Assembly: GCF_037890695.1 (NCBI RefSeq)
Contig: NZ_CP149571.1
Span: forward strand, 2,944,001 to 3,008,000
Reading direction: 5' to 3'
Length of the DNA stretch: 64,000 bases
DNA from: Aeromonas jandaei
Lineage (GTDB): Bacteria; Pseudomonadota; Gammaproteobacteria; Enterobacterales; Aeromonadaceae
Shown here: piece after piece, positions 28,555-36,612 of the stretch
How positions within the stretch are numbered: position 1 is the first letter of the stretch
Layout: each line of letters starts with the position of its first letter
Made by a program: the position numbers and the translations under genes
Notes under the pieces: generated by a model
Told to the model about the DNA's origin: nothing
What the model saw: the letters and a program-made list of their open reading frames with translations, nothing else
Databases searched by the model: none

Positions 28555-29367
28555 TTAACTCCCGAACAGTCGGCTAAAGAAGCCCTTCTTTTCTTCTTCC
28601 AGAAAACGAAATTCCTTGGTATCACCGAGCAGACGGGAGACCGCATCATCATAGGCCTGACCGGCATCGGACTCCTTGTCCAGAATGACCGGCTCGCCCG
28701 AGTTGGAGGCACGCAGCACGGCCTGTGACTCCGGGATCACCCCGAGCAGCGGGATGGCCAGGATCTCCTGCACGCCCTGCACGCTCAGCATGTCGCCGCG
28801 ATTGACGCGGGTCGGGCAGTAGCGAGTCAGCAGCAGGTGCTCCTTGATGGGGTCTTCACCACGCTCGGCACGACGGGATTTGGAGGAGAGGATGCCGAGG
28901 ATCCGGTCGGAGTCACGCACGGAAGAGACTTCCGGGTTGGTGGTGACGATCGCCTCGTCGGCAAAGTAGAGGGCCATCAGGGCGCCCGCTTCGATCCCCG
29001 CCGGAGAGTCGCAGACGATGTAGTCAAACTTCATCTCGGCCAGTTGCTCCAGCACCTTTTCGACACCCTCTTTGGTCAGGGCATCTTTGTCACGGGTCTG
29101 GGACGCCGGCAGGATATAGAGGTTCTCGCTGCGCTTGTCCTTGATGAGGGCCTGATTGAGGTTGGCCTCACCGTTGATGACGTTGACAAAGTCATACACC
29201 ACGCGACGCTCGCAGCCCATGATGAGGTTCAGGTTTCGCAGACCGATGTCAAAATCGATGACCACAGTTTTGTGGCCACGCTGGGCTAAACCGGTACTCA
29301 GGGCCGCGCTGGTTGTGGTCTTGCCAACGCCACCTTTACCCGATGTAACGACTATGATTCGCGCCAT
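28555..29367 (-). CDS. minD: Septum site-determining ATPase MinD
   Basis: 270-residue ParA/MinD ATPase that recruits MinC to the membrane. The deviant Walker A is [10 protein letters not shown] (residues 9-18). Switch regions are at [17 protein letters not shown] (about 40-56) and CDSPAGIE (about 118-125). The C-terminal amphipathic membrane-targeting helix ends [11 protein letters not shown]. It lies 18 bases downstream of minC and is nearly contiguous with minE. Confidence 0.98.
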   Translation of the reverse strand: MARIIVVTSGKGGVGKTTTSAALSTGLAQRGHKTVVIDFDIGLRNLNLIMGCERRVVYDFVNVINGEANLNQALIKDKRSENLYILPASQTRDKDALTKEGVEKVLEQLAEMKFDYIVCDSPAGIEAGALMALYFADEAIVTTNPEVSSVRDSDRILGILSSKSRRAERGEDPIKEHLLLTRYCPTRVNRGDMLSVQGVQEILAIPLLGVIPESQAVLRASNSGEPVILDKESDAGQAYDDAVSRLLGDTKEFRFLEEEKKGFFSRLFGS

Positions 29368-29385
29368 TCTCGCTTCCTTGTAACT

Positions 29386-30111
29386 CTATTTGATACGGTC
29401 TATACGGAGTTGTTCATTATCCAGCCGGATATGAACCGGTTGCTGGATGAGGCCTGCCGGCAATGCATCGCTGAGCTGGAATGTGCCAGCGATGGAGAGC
29501 AGCTCGGCCTGTAATTGCTGGCAATAGATCCGGGCCCGGGTATTGCCGCGGGCGCCGGCTATGGCTCTGCCACGCAGGGTGCCATATATATGAATGCTGT
29601 CATCGGCGAGCACTTCGGCCCCCGGACTGACGGAACCCAGCACCACAAGCGAGGTGCCGGCAGCATAAATCTGCTGGCCGGAGCGCACCGGGCCCACATG
29701 CACCCGGGTCGGGATGAGGGGGGCCGGCTCCGGCTCAGGGGGCGTAACGGGGGCGGCAGGTGCCACCACCGGCTCTGGCTCAGGTTGGGGATCGCTCTTG
29801 CGACTCTTGCCCGAGGCCATTACGGCAAGGCCCACCGCCTTGGCCGCCGTCTTCATCTCTTCACTTCGCGCGCCCGTGATGCCGACCAGCACGAACTCTT
29901 CCGACTCCACCAGCTCCTTGAGCTGTTCGAAGTCGGGGATCTGTTCCAGTCGGGAAACATTGATCACCAGCGGTGCGCAATTAAAGAAGTAGGGCGCCTG
30001 AGCCACTTTTTCCGCCAACAACTGACGGATCCGCTCTGGCTCGCCATCGCTGATATGCAACACAGAAATAGTGAAGGTGGTCCCTTTCAATTCGTTATCG
30101 CGCTCAACCAT
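29386..30111 (-). CDS. minC: Septum inhibitor MinC
   Basis: 241 residues. The N-terminal domain (about 1-105) antagonises FtsZ polymers. A Pro/Glu/Ala-rich linker (about 110-135) joins the C-terminal beta-helix (PVRSGQQIYAAGTSLVVLGSVSPGAE onward), which binds MinD and FtsZ tails. I chose the ATG at 30111 (MVERDNELKG), preceded by GGGGAAG; a 15-codon longer frame is not supported by homology. First gene of minCDE, divergent from ycgL as in E. coli. Confidence 0.95.
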   Translation of the reverse strand: MVERDNELKGTTFTISVLHISDGEPERIRQLLAEKVAQAPYFFNCAPLVINVSRLEQIPDFEQLKELVESEEFVLVGITGARSEEMKTAAKAVGLAVMASGKSRKSDPQPEPEPVVAPAAPVTPPEPEPAPLIPTRVHVGPVRSGQQIYAAGTSLVVLGSVSPGAEVLADDSIHIYGTLRGRAIAGARGNTRARIYCQQLQAELLSIAGTFQLSDALPAGLIQQPVHIRLDNEQLRIDRIK

Positions 30112-30218
30112 GAATCTTCCCCGAGGCAGAGATGCTAATCCGTTATTGTTATTCAATTCCTGATGTTATAGTTTGCCCCCATCAGAGGCAATAAACTCGT
30201 CGGATTATATCAATTTCC

Positions 30219-30497
30219 ATGTTGTGTGCAGTCTATAAAAGTCGCAAAAAAGCCGAGACCTACCTTTTTGTTGAAAGAAGAGAGGACTTTTCCCGCGTAC
30301 CGGCCCCCTTGATGGCTGTTTTTGGTCGTCCCGAACTGGTGCTGATGACCAAACTGGACCCGGCCAAACCCCTCGGGCTGGCCGATGTAGGCAAGGTGAT
30401 GGAGGCGTTGACCATGCAGGGATTCTACCTGCAGGTGCCGCCCCCGCCGGAGAACCTGCTGGAAGAGCACAAGGCCCGCCAGAAAAGGGGGGCGTGA
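30219..30497 (+). CDS. ycgL: YcgL domain protein
   Basis: 92 residues. The start MLCAVYKSRKKAETYLFVERR and PLMAVFGRPELVLMTKLDP match the YcgL/UPF0745 family, a small alpha/beta fold of unknown function. The divergent position beside minC is conserved in gammaproteobacteria. A long hairpin terminator follows. Confidence 0.92.
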   Translation: MLCAVYKSRKKAETYLFVERREDFSRVPAPLMAVFGRPELVLMTKLDPAKPLGLADVGKVMEALTMQGFYLQVPPPPENLLEEHKARQKRGA

Positions 30498-30524
30498 CCT
30501 CTCCCGCCTGAAACCATCAAGATG

Positions 30525-30563
30525 GCCCCGTCGCAACAGAGCGTGTGACGGGGCTGTTTTTTT
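30525..30563 (+). terminator. Terminator of ycgL
   Basis: Stem GCCCCGTC/GACGGGGC with a 14-base loop, then a seven-T tract. Confidence 0.8.
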
Positions 30564-31331
30564 ATCCGGTTATCGCCATTTTCTACCTTGCGATTCATCG
30601 CTTATGTTCAGTGCCTGAACAACGGATGACAAATTAATGGGGGGCTTAACCGGACAATATTGGTCATCTGCCCGATATATTGCCTGCTTGTCCACGGAGT
30701 TACTTTTGGCGAGCACAACAGCGAGCACAACACTTGTGCCAATTTTTTCCGAGCTGTTCCATCGATTGGGGGAGGGTTATTTACACCATTATTTTCTTAT
30801 CGCCTTACCTCGTTTCCCCTTCTTTTTTAAAATATAAAGTCAAGCCTCTACGGCCTGCATTTAGTCAATTTTTGTCCTTGCTCACAAAATAGCCCAGCTG
30901 TTTCTAGCCAATTTCCTGCTCGAGCAGCCTTGCGAGACGCGCTTGCCAGCCATCGAGGAAAAAGAGCTTGGCCACCAATATATTGCCGCCATCTGATAAG
31001 AGGCCTGTTGGACGAGAGCATCCAGCTTGGGAACCTATACGGACAGGCGAGCAAAGCCTTGCTGTTAGTAGCCAATAGTGGTCAAGGCCAGCGTGACAAT
31101 AAGAGTGAATAGGTTGGTGTAATCAAACCGGCGCAGCTGAGGGTTCTGGGGATGTGTGGTGCAGGATAAAGGGGAGAGAGTCACATAACTGCACACCACA
31201 AAGTACAAATATGGGTCAGGTGTATGGCTGGCTTGCAACATGTGGTATTGGCGAAAATAGGCGGTTTGGCGATGGCTAAAAAATTACTTCTGTGCTGCTG
31301 ATAACAGCGCGGCTCATAAAGCTGCGGCAAA
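30564..31331. other. Long intergenic region without a supported gene
   Basis: About 770 bases of mixed composition, AT-rich around 30760-30880. The 12-mer GCGAGCACAACA is repeated in tandem at 30709 and 30721. Short open frames on both strands lack homology and ribosome sites. A minus-strand stretch around 30900-31110 has the feel of decayed coding sequence, but no family could be named. Confidence 0.45.
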
Positions 31332-31362
31332 TAAAAAAGGATGGCGCCAGGCCATCCTTTTA
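31332..31362 (-). terminator. Terminator of the PhnA-type gene
   Basis: Stem AAAGGATGGC/GCCATCCTTT followed on the minus strand by a T-rich tract. Confidence 0.88.
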
Positions 31363-31391
31363 TTGTCGTCGGCACAAGTGGCCGAGCAGTA

Positions 31392-31970
31392 TTACGCCTT
31401 TTTCAGGTAGGCGGCGACCAGCACGATCTGCACACCGTTGACCTTGCCTTCGATATGCAGCGGGTTGTTGGTCAGGCGGATGCCCTTGACCAGGGTGCCG
31501 CGCTTGGCGGTAAAGCCGGCGCCCTTGACGTCCAGATCCTTGATCAGGGTGACGGAGTCGCCCTCTTGCAGCACGGCACCGTTGGAGTCAACGGTCGGCA
31601 CGCTGTCGTCATCTTCGGAAGCCATGCCCGCTTCGGCCCAGGCCTTGGTCTCTTCTTCCATGTACATCATGTCCAGCATGTCCTGAGCCCACACTTCGCC
31701 TTGGGCGGAGAGGCCTTTCAGCTGGCGCCATGCCATGACCTGAACGGCCGGTACCTGGCTCCACATGCTGTCGCCCAGGCAGCGCCAGTGGTTGACAACC
31801 ATGGTCTCCGGCTGCTCCAGCTGGCCACGGCAGGTATCGCAGATGGCCACGCTGTGATCATCATCGCTGGCGGGGGAGTGGGGTACCACGAAAGCGGTCA
31901 GGGCCTGCTCGGCGCCGCACAGTTCACACTTGGCGCCTGCGCGCGCTTGCAGGATGGCGTTGATGGTCAT
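31392..31970 (-). CDS. yjdM: PhnA-type zinc-ribbon protein (long YjdM form)
   Basis: 192 residues. The N-terminal zinc ribbon has CELCGAEQ and CDTCRGQL (about residues 15-52). The C-terminal PhnA domain has DSNGAVLQEGDSVTLIKDLDVKG (about 127-149) and KRGTLVKGIRLT, as in E. coli YjdM (formerly PhnA), which is shorter. Despite the old name it is not a proven phosphonate enzyme, and the biochemical role is unknown. It is a single gene with its own terminator. Confidence 0.85.
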   Translation of the reverse strand: MTINAILQARAGAKCELCGAEQALTAFVVPHSPASDDDHSVAICDTCRGQLEQPETMVVNHWRCLGDSMWSQVPAVQVMAWRQLKGLSAQGEVWAQDMLDMMYMEEETKAWAEAGMASEDDDSVPTVDSNGAVLQEGDSVTLIKDLDVKGAGFTAKRGTLVKGIRLTNNPLHIEGKVNGVQIVLVAAYLKKA

Positions 31971-32186
31971 GTTATTGATCCCCTGGTTGGTAGTAAAACG
32001 ACCCGCATCGGGCGGGGCGCATCAAAGAGGGGGCGGAATATAGCATAAAACCCCGCATTTTGTCAGGTCGGGTAGCAAGCCGGGTCAGGCTACTCCCTTG
32101 AGCGGCACTTTACTGCGCAGCAGGAGTGCAATTTGAAGCGGGATCGCTAGAATGAGCCTCCTTTGGACTACCGGATAGAGGCTCCT

Positions 32187-33377
32187 GTGCTGGCGCAACG
32201 CTTTCAACAACTGGATCAGCTGCTGATCCGCCATCGGCGCTGGTGGCAATATCAGCCCTATCACCACCTGACCATGCCCTTTGCCAACGAGGCACCGGCG
32301 CTGGTGGCACAGCTCGATGCTCTCACGCTGGAGCAACTGGCTGAACTTGATGGCGACATGGCGGCCCTTGGTTCGTTGCTCTCCCCCTGGATTGCCGATG
32401 GCGAGGTGTTGCTGCAACTCAGTCAGCTTGAGCCTTTTACCCCCGAGCCTATCAGTTGCAGCAAGGAGATGGCGCTGCACATGCCGGGGCGCAAGCAGGC
32501 GCAAATCGAGGCGTTCACTGCCTGCCTGCCCGCACATCAGGGACCTTATCTGGAGTGGTGTGCCGGCAAAGGGCATCTTGGGCGACTGGTGTCACGTCAT
32601 CGTCACGCGTCGGTATTGAGCCTCGAATTGCAAGAGCAGCTCTGTGAAGAGGGTCGTCAGCTGGCCGAGCGGGATGGCGCCACCATGACCTTCTGCTGCG
32701 CCGATGCCTTTGCTCCCGAGTCTGCCGAGCTTATTGCGCCCGAGCACCACGCCATGGCGCTGCATGCCTGTGGCGAGTTGCATACTCATCTGTTGGCGCA
32801 AGTGGCCGAGCGCAGTGCCCGTGGGGTGACCATCTCCCCCTGCTGTTACCATTTGATCCGCACTCCGGATTACCGTCCGCTCTCTCAAGCCGCTCAGGGT
32901 AGTGCACTACGTCTGGCCAAGGCCGATCTCAAACTGCCGTTGCAGGAGACGGTGACCGGCGGCGCGCGGATCACCCGCTTGCGTGAGCAGGAGGTGGTGT
33001 GGCGGCTCGCCTTTGATTGCCTGCAACGGGAAGTGCGCGGGGTCGATGAGTATCTGCCGGTGCCCAATATGCAAAAGAGCCTGCTGACCGGCAGTTTCGC
33101 GGCATTTTGCGACTGGGCTGCCGAGCGCAAGGGGATCCCGTTGCCGAGCGGACTGGACTACGACGCCTTTGTGGCCAAAGGGGAGGCGCGTTTTGGCGCT
33201 GTCGCTAGGATGGAGCTGGTGCGTCACCTGTTTCGCCGTCCCCTCGAGATCTGGCTTGCCCTTGATAGAGCCTTGTTCCTGCAAGAGCAGGGTTATTGGG
33301 TCGAGGTGGGAGAGTTCTGCGCCAAACCGATGACGCCGCGCAACATCCTGATCCGCGCGGTGAAAGCACAAGCCTGA
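32187..33377 (+). CDS. SAM-dependent methyltransferase (Methyltransf_32 / GSTCD-like)
   Basis: 396 residues. The SAM-binding motif I is YLEWCAGKGHLGRLVS (about residues 122-137). The characteristic LHACGELH and SPCCYHLI segments follow (about 199 and 222), as in Methyltransf_32 proteins related to eukaryotic GSTCD. The substrate is unknown, with RNA or protein plausible. I prefer GTG at 32187, which has AGAGG five bases upstream, over TTG at 32163. Its original terminator, about 34 bases after the stop, has been split by the IS element. Confidence 0.8.
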   Translation: MLAQRFQQLDQLLIRHRRWWQYQPYHHLTMPFANEAPALVAQLDALTLEQLAELDGDMAALGSLLSPWIADGEVLLQLSQLEPFTPEPISCSKEMALHMPGRKQAQIEAFTACLPAHQGPYLEWCAGKGHLGRLVSRHRHASVLSLELQEQLCEEGRQLAERDGATMTFCCADAFAPESAELIAPEHHAMALHACGELHTHLLAQVAERSARGVTISPCCYHLIRTPDYRPLSQAAQGSALRLAKADLKLPLQETVTGGARITRLREQEVVWRLAFDCLQREVRGVDEYLPVPNMQKSLLTGSFAAFCDWAAERKGIPLPSGLDYDAFVAKGEARFGAVARMELVRHLFRRPLEIWLALDRALFLQEQGYWVEVGEFCAKPMTPRNILIRAVKAQA

Positions 33378-33414
33378 ACCGATAAGCCACCCTCTGGTTA
33401 CCGATATTGCAAAT

Positions 33415-33421
33415 GACTGGC
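33415..33421. repeat. Left target-site duplication of the IS
   Basis: GACTGGC abuts the left inverted repeat and is repeated directly after the right one at 34620-34626. Confidence 0.9.
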
Positions 33422-34619
33422 TGTATGGAGATGGTATTCACCTGACAGTTGCCCACAAAAGGGAGTGGTCATACGGCTTCAAACCGGATAACAAAACGGT
33501 ACCCCTACCGTGTTATCTGGAGTCACCGTATGACCACCAACGAGAAAGTAGCACGTCGCAAACTCAGCCTGCTAGAGCTTGCCAAAGAGCCCAATAACGT
33601 CAGCAAAGCCTGCAAGCTCATCGGCTATAGTCGTCAGCAGTTCTACGAAATTCGCCGTAATTACCAGACCTATGGCGCCGAGGGCTTGCTCGATAAACTG
33701 CCCGGCTGTAAAGGGGCTCATCCCAATCTGGTCGCTCCCGAGATTGAACAGGCCATCCTCGATTACTCCCTCACCAGACCAACTCATGGCCCGCTGCGGG
33801 TTGCACAAGAGCTGGCTCTGCAGGGCATCAATGTCAGTGCGGGTCGTGTGCGTGGCGTGTGGCAACGTCACGACTTGCTCTCCAAACACGACCGCTTATT
33901 GCGCCTCGAGAAAACGCACCGGGAGCAGACCATTGAGCTCAATGACGAGCAGATTCGCCTGTTAGAGCGCTTTAGCCCCGAGTTTCGCGAACGCCAGATT
34001 GAGGTTCACTACACCGGAGAACTGGTGGCGGTCGACACCTTCTTCGTCGGCGCGCTCAAGGGGGTTGGCAAGGTGTATCTGCAAACCGTGCTGGACTGCT
34101 ACAGTCGCCACGCTTGGGGGCGGCTCTACACCAGCAAGCTGCCGGTGACCTCGGTTCATGTACTCAATGAAACGGTGCTGCCGTTTTTCGAGGCCCACGA
34201 GGCACGGGTCTATACCATCCTGTCGGACAACGGGCGCGAGTTCTGTGGACGACCTGACCACCATCCCTACGAGCTGTTCCTGCAACTGGAGGGGATTGAG
34301 CACCGGACAACCAAGGTACGCAGGCCACAGAGCAACGGCTTTATCGAGCGGCTACATCGAACCTTGTTGGATGAACACTTCCGTATCAAGGGGAGAACGA
34401 CCTGGTATGAGTCGGTAGAGCAGATGCAGACAGACCTGGATAGCTACCTAGAGCACGACAACACCCAGCGGCCACATCAAGGCAGGATGATGGAGGGGCA
34501 AACCCCCTACAGCATGTTCAGGAAGGGTCTGAAATTGATACCGAAGGAAGTGCGCACTAAAGTAGCGTAAACAAGACACCGGTTTGAGGCCGGTGTCAGG
34601 TGATAACTAGATCTGTACA
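33422..34619 (+). mobile_element. Complete IS481-family insertion sequence, 1198 bp
   Basis: The boundaries are set by 26-bp imperfect terminal inverted repeats, 33422-33447 and 34594-34619. Both begin TGTA reading inward and share a perfect inner part TCACCTGACA, with about 18 of 26 positions identical overall. Both ends are flanked by the 7-bp direct repeat GACTGGC. One intact transposase gene fills the element. The element and duplication are intact, which suggests recent activity. The insertion split the stem of the upstream gene's terminator. Confidence 0.93.
33530..34570 (+). CDS. IS481 family transposase
   Basis: 346 residues. The N-terminal helix-turn-helix is SLLELAKEPNNVSKACKLIG with YSRQQFYEIRRNYQTYG. 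A second HTH_32-type region and an rve-type DDE integrase core follow. Candidate catalytic residues are the Asp in VAVDTFF (about 167), the Asp in ILSDNGREF (about 233) and the Glu in NGFIERLHRT (about 274). The ATG at 33530 follows GGAG; 27 more in-frame codons upstream reach the IS end and are unlikely to be translated. The frame is undamaged. Confidence 0.93.
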   Translation: MTTNEKVARRKLSLLELAKEPNNVSKACKLIGYSRQQFYEIRRNYQTYGAEGLLDKLPGCKGAHPNLVAPEIEQAILDYSLTRPTHGPLRVAQELALQGINVSAGRVRGVWQRHDLLSKHDRLLRLEKTHREQTIELNDEQIRLLERFSPEFRERQIEVHYTGELVAVDTFFVGALKGVGKVYLQTVLDCYSRHAWGRLYTSKLPVTSVHVLNETVLPFFEAHEARVYTILSDNGREFCGRPDHHPYELFLQLEGIEHRTTKVRRPQSNGFIERLHRTLLDEHFRIKGRTTWYESVEQMQTDLDSYLEHDNTQRPHQGRMMEGQTPYSMFRKGLKLIPKEVRTKVA

Positions 34620-34651
34620 GACTGGCAAGATCTCCTTGCCAGTCATTTTTT
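34620..34651 (+). terminator. Terminator half-restored by target duplication
   Basis: GACTGGCAAG pairs with CTTGCCAGTC around ATCTC, followed by ATTTTTTTG. It includes the right copy of the target duplication. In the empty site the stem would be 14 bp, ending in AAAT/ATTT. It now lies behind the transposase instead of the methyltransferase. Confidence 0.88.
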
Positions 34652-34666
34652 GTGTCTGAATATAGG

Positions 34667-34685
34667 GATAACTAGATCTGCACAG
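34667..34685. repeat. Second copy of the IS right-end sequence
   Basis: GATAACTAGATCTGCACAG matches 34602-34620 inside and at the edge of the IS right end in 18 of 19 positions, in the same orientation, 65 bases further out. It may be the scar of an earlier related insertion. Confidence 0.6.
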
Positions 34686-34777
34686 GTTAGTCAGCAACAA
34701 ACGTGAACTACTGATTAGTGATTTTTATATCTCGATCAGCACAGCACTTCAGTCATGAGCCCCTAATAACCAGAGCA

Positions 34778-35404
34778 TCAATGCGATGCCGTTATATAGA
34801 AGGCATGGGGTGTATCAATAATAGTTTGGTCGATTTTGGATATCAGCCCTATATCTATTGCTTCATCAGGGGTAAAAGTGACTCTATTGGATTCACTATA
34901 TAAAATGTTTTCAATCCGTTCATGGCTTAGGTTTGTACAGCGTTGATATGTTTTCCTAAACATGTCATTGAACCGGGTCACTTCCTGACTCAACTCTCTG
35001 ATATTGTTGGGGCGCACATCCCCTTCATAATGGGTGTAAGAAGGATGAAGATAAATGCTACCTTCAGGCAAGGCTCGGCGGTCTTTAGCTGCACAGAGCA
35101 TGAGCGTGGCAGAAGAACCAATCGTCGACATAGCGATAGTGGTCACCGGCTTCTTGGAGCTTCTGATCGCGGCTGCGGCCATCAACCCAGAATCCATATC
35201 ACCACCATAGCTATTAATATATAAGTAGATTTTGGTTATCTCATCTTTATTGTTTATGTCGTCAATGGCATTGATTAGCGCTGAGACGGTCGGTACTTCC
35301 ATATCTGCACTATAAAATATTTTCGCAGTCGTACTGGGATCTGGTGCTGCGATGGCGCAAGACGCGAACATTGATACAATTGGCAATGAAAACTTATTCA
35401 TCAT
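34778..35404 (-). CDS. Signal-peptide-bearing ClpP-like protein
   Basis: 208 residues. A hydrophobic N-terminus ending SCAIAA (about residue 20) looks like a Sec signal. The body follows the ClpP fold: YLYINSYGGDMDSG (about 60-73), then TIGSSATLM with the candidate nucleophile Ser97, then GSIYLHPS with the candidate His120. At the place of the ClpP catalytic Asp the sequence reads ESNR, with Asn173. The late EAIDIGLISKI is also ClpP-like. It lies in AT-rich DNA beside IS elements. It could be an active secreted protease or a noncatalytic homologue. An ATG pair (35404, 35401) begins the gene. Confidence 0.7.
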   Translation of the reverse strand: MMNKFSLPIVSMFASCAIAAPDPSTTAKIFYSADMEVPTVSALINAIDDINNKDEITKIYLYINSYGGDMDSGLMAAAAIRSSKKPVTTIAMSTIGSSATLMLCAAKDRRALPEGSIYLHPSYTHYEGDVRPNNIRELSQEVTRFNDMFRKTYQRCTNLSHERIENILYSESNRVTFTPDEAIDIGLISKIDQTIIDTPHAFYITASH

Positions 35405-35732
35405 TTATAACCAATGCCTCTGCTGTAGGTATAATATTAACAATTAACTCATCTAAACTTACGTTAGTAATATAACATTACCACAGCATCCAAAAATAAA
35501 TCACTTATCTCACTGTCCTACGAGATGTAAGGAGCATTAGAACCATAAGGCCTGATGGGGTTGGTTTGCTCAAATAGGTCATATTGTGTGCGTCATTTCT
35601 TGTCGGTAACACCCACGTAAGTTCCCCTTCAATCTGAGCCAACTGGGCTGATGAAACAACTTTGTTACAATGACCTTTGCGAAAATATCTTCGCGGAATT
35701 CTTCTGCTGGTAACTTTGTGCATATTCCCTAT
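35405..35732. other. AT-rich intergenic region
   Basis: Upstream region of the ClpP-like gene, followed by sequence bordering the IS5-type remnant. A 109-codon minus-strand frame (35505-35834) overlaps the remnant and looks spurious. I see no clear IS5-type terminal repeat. Confidence 0.45.
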
Positions 35733-36267
35733 ATGACGATCGACATACCGCTTCAACCCATCACCGACTGGCCAATACAACAGGCCCTTGGTTAACCGTG
35801 GCTCTATCACCTTCTGGATTGATGCCGAGGTCATGGATAACTGGTTACACCATGACCATCACGGACAACATGGGCGCGGTCAGCTTTACATTGACCAGAC
35901 CATTTCTACCTTCTGATGCTCAAGGGGATGTTCAGTCTCACTTTGCGGGCAAATCAGGGGCTACTCGACTCTCTCTGCTCGAGTTGATGAACGTACCGCT
36001 TGTGTCCCCGATTACAGTTGCGTCAGCAAGCGGGCCCGCACTATGACAGTGGCTGATCGGCAGCACTCAAAGGGACGCATCGCCGACCTGGTTATCTACT
36101 CGGCCGGCCTGAAAGCGTTTGGTGAATACGAGTGGAAAGTCAGAAAACATGGCGCCGAAAAGTAGCGTGTCTGGCGCAAGTTGCATCTGCCTGTAGACCC
36201 GGTGACTCACGATATCGTGGCGGCGGAAATCTCGCAGGAAAATGCTCATGATGTCGAGGTGCTATAG
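35733..36267 (+). pseudogene. Decayed IS5-family transposase fragment
   Basis: A broken N-terminal part of an IS5-type transposase. ITDWP (near 35763) is followed after a frameshift by QYNRPLVNRGSITFWIDAE. A TGA interrupts near 35919. A further frame gives VPDYSCVSKRARTM, then LKAFGEYEWKVRKHGAEK, a TAG at about 36163, and RVWRKLHLPVDPVTHDIVAAE. Homology stops near EVL at 36267, before the catalytic C-terminus. There are at least two nonsense codons and frameshifts, so it is an old remnant. Confidence 0.85.
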
Positions 36268-36612
36268 GGGGCATCTGGGGCTAGTCAGTCATGACTTGCT
36301 GGCTGATTCGGGCAACAACGCTTTACTCTTGAGCATTGATGATGGCTGATAAGCTGAGCGTGTGAGTCATTTTTTCCATCCCGAATAATGAATTGATAAG
36401 AGATTACCTGACTGTCTCTGTTGTTCCTAAAATGGGCGATAGATCACGCTTTTTTGTGTTCGTTTGGATTCTTTTTCTTTGTTTCAGCTGAGCGGGATAT
36501 CACAAAGTGAAATGGCTCACAAATCTGTTTTATTTCTTAATTCTCATCGTGAATTTAGTTAATAAAACACCTACTCTTGTAGTGCCCTATATTCAAACAA
36601 GGACTGTGATTT
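36268..36612. other. AT-rich upstream region of the chitinase gene
   Basis: 345 bases, falling to low GC near the chitinase start. It presumably carries the chitinase promoter. I could not assign -35/-10 elements or a known operator with confidence. Confidence 0.45.

Noticed and set aside
30637..31110. Several short ORFs in the ycgL-yjdM gap, including hydrophobic ones
   Set aside because: No start signals or family resemblance. A decayed gene is possible but could not be identified.
35505..35834. 109-codon minus-strand ORF
   Set aside because: It runs antisense through the start of the decayed IS5 transposase, has no recognisable domain, and is best explained as a shadow.
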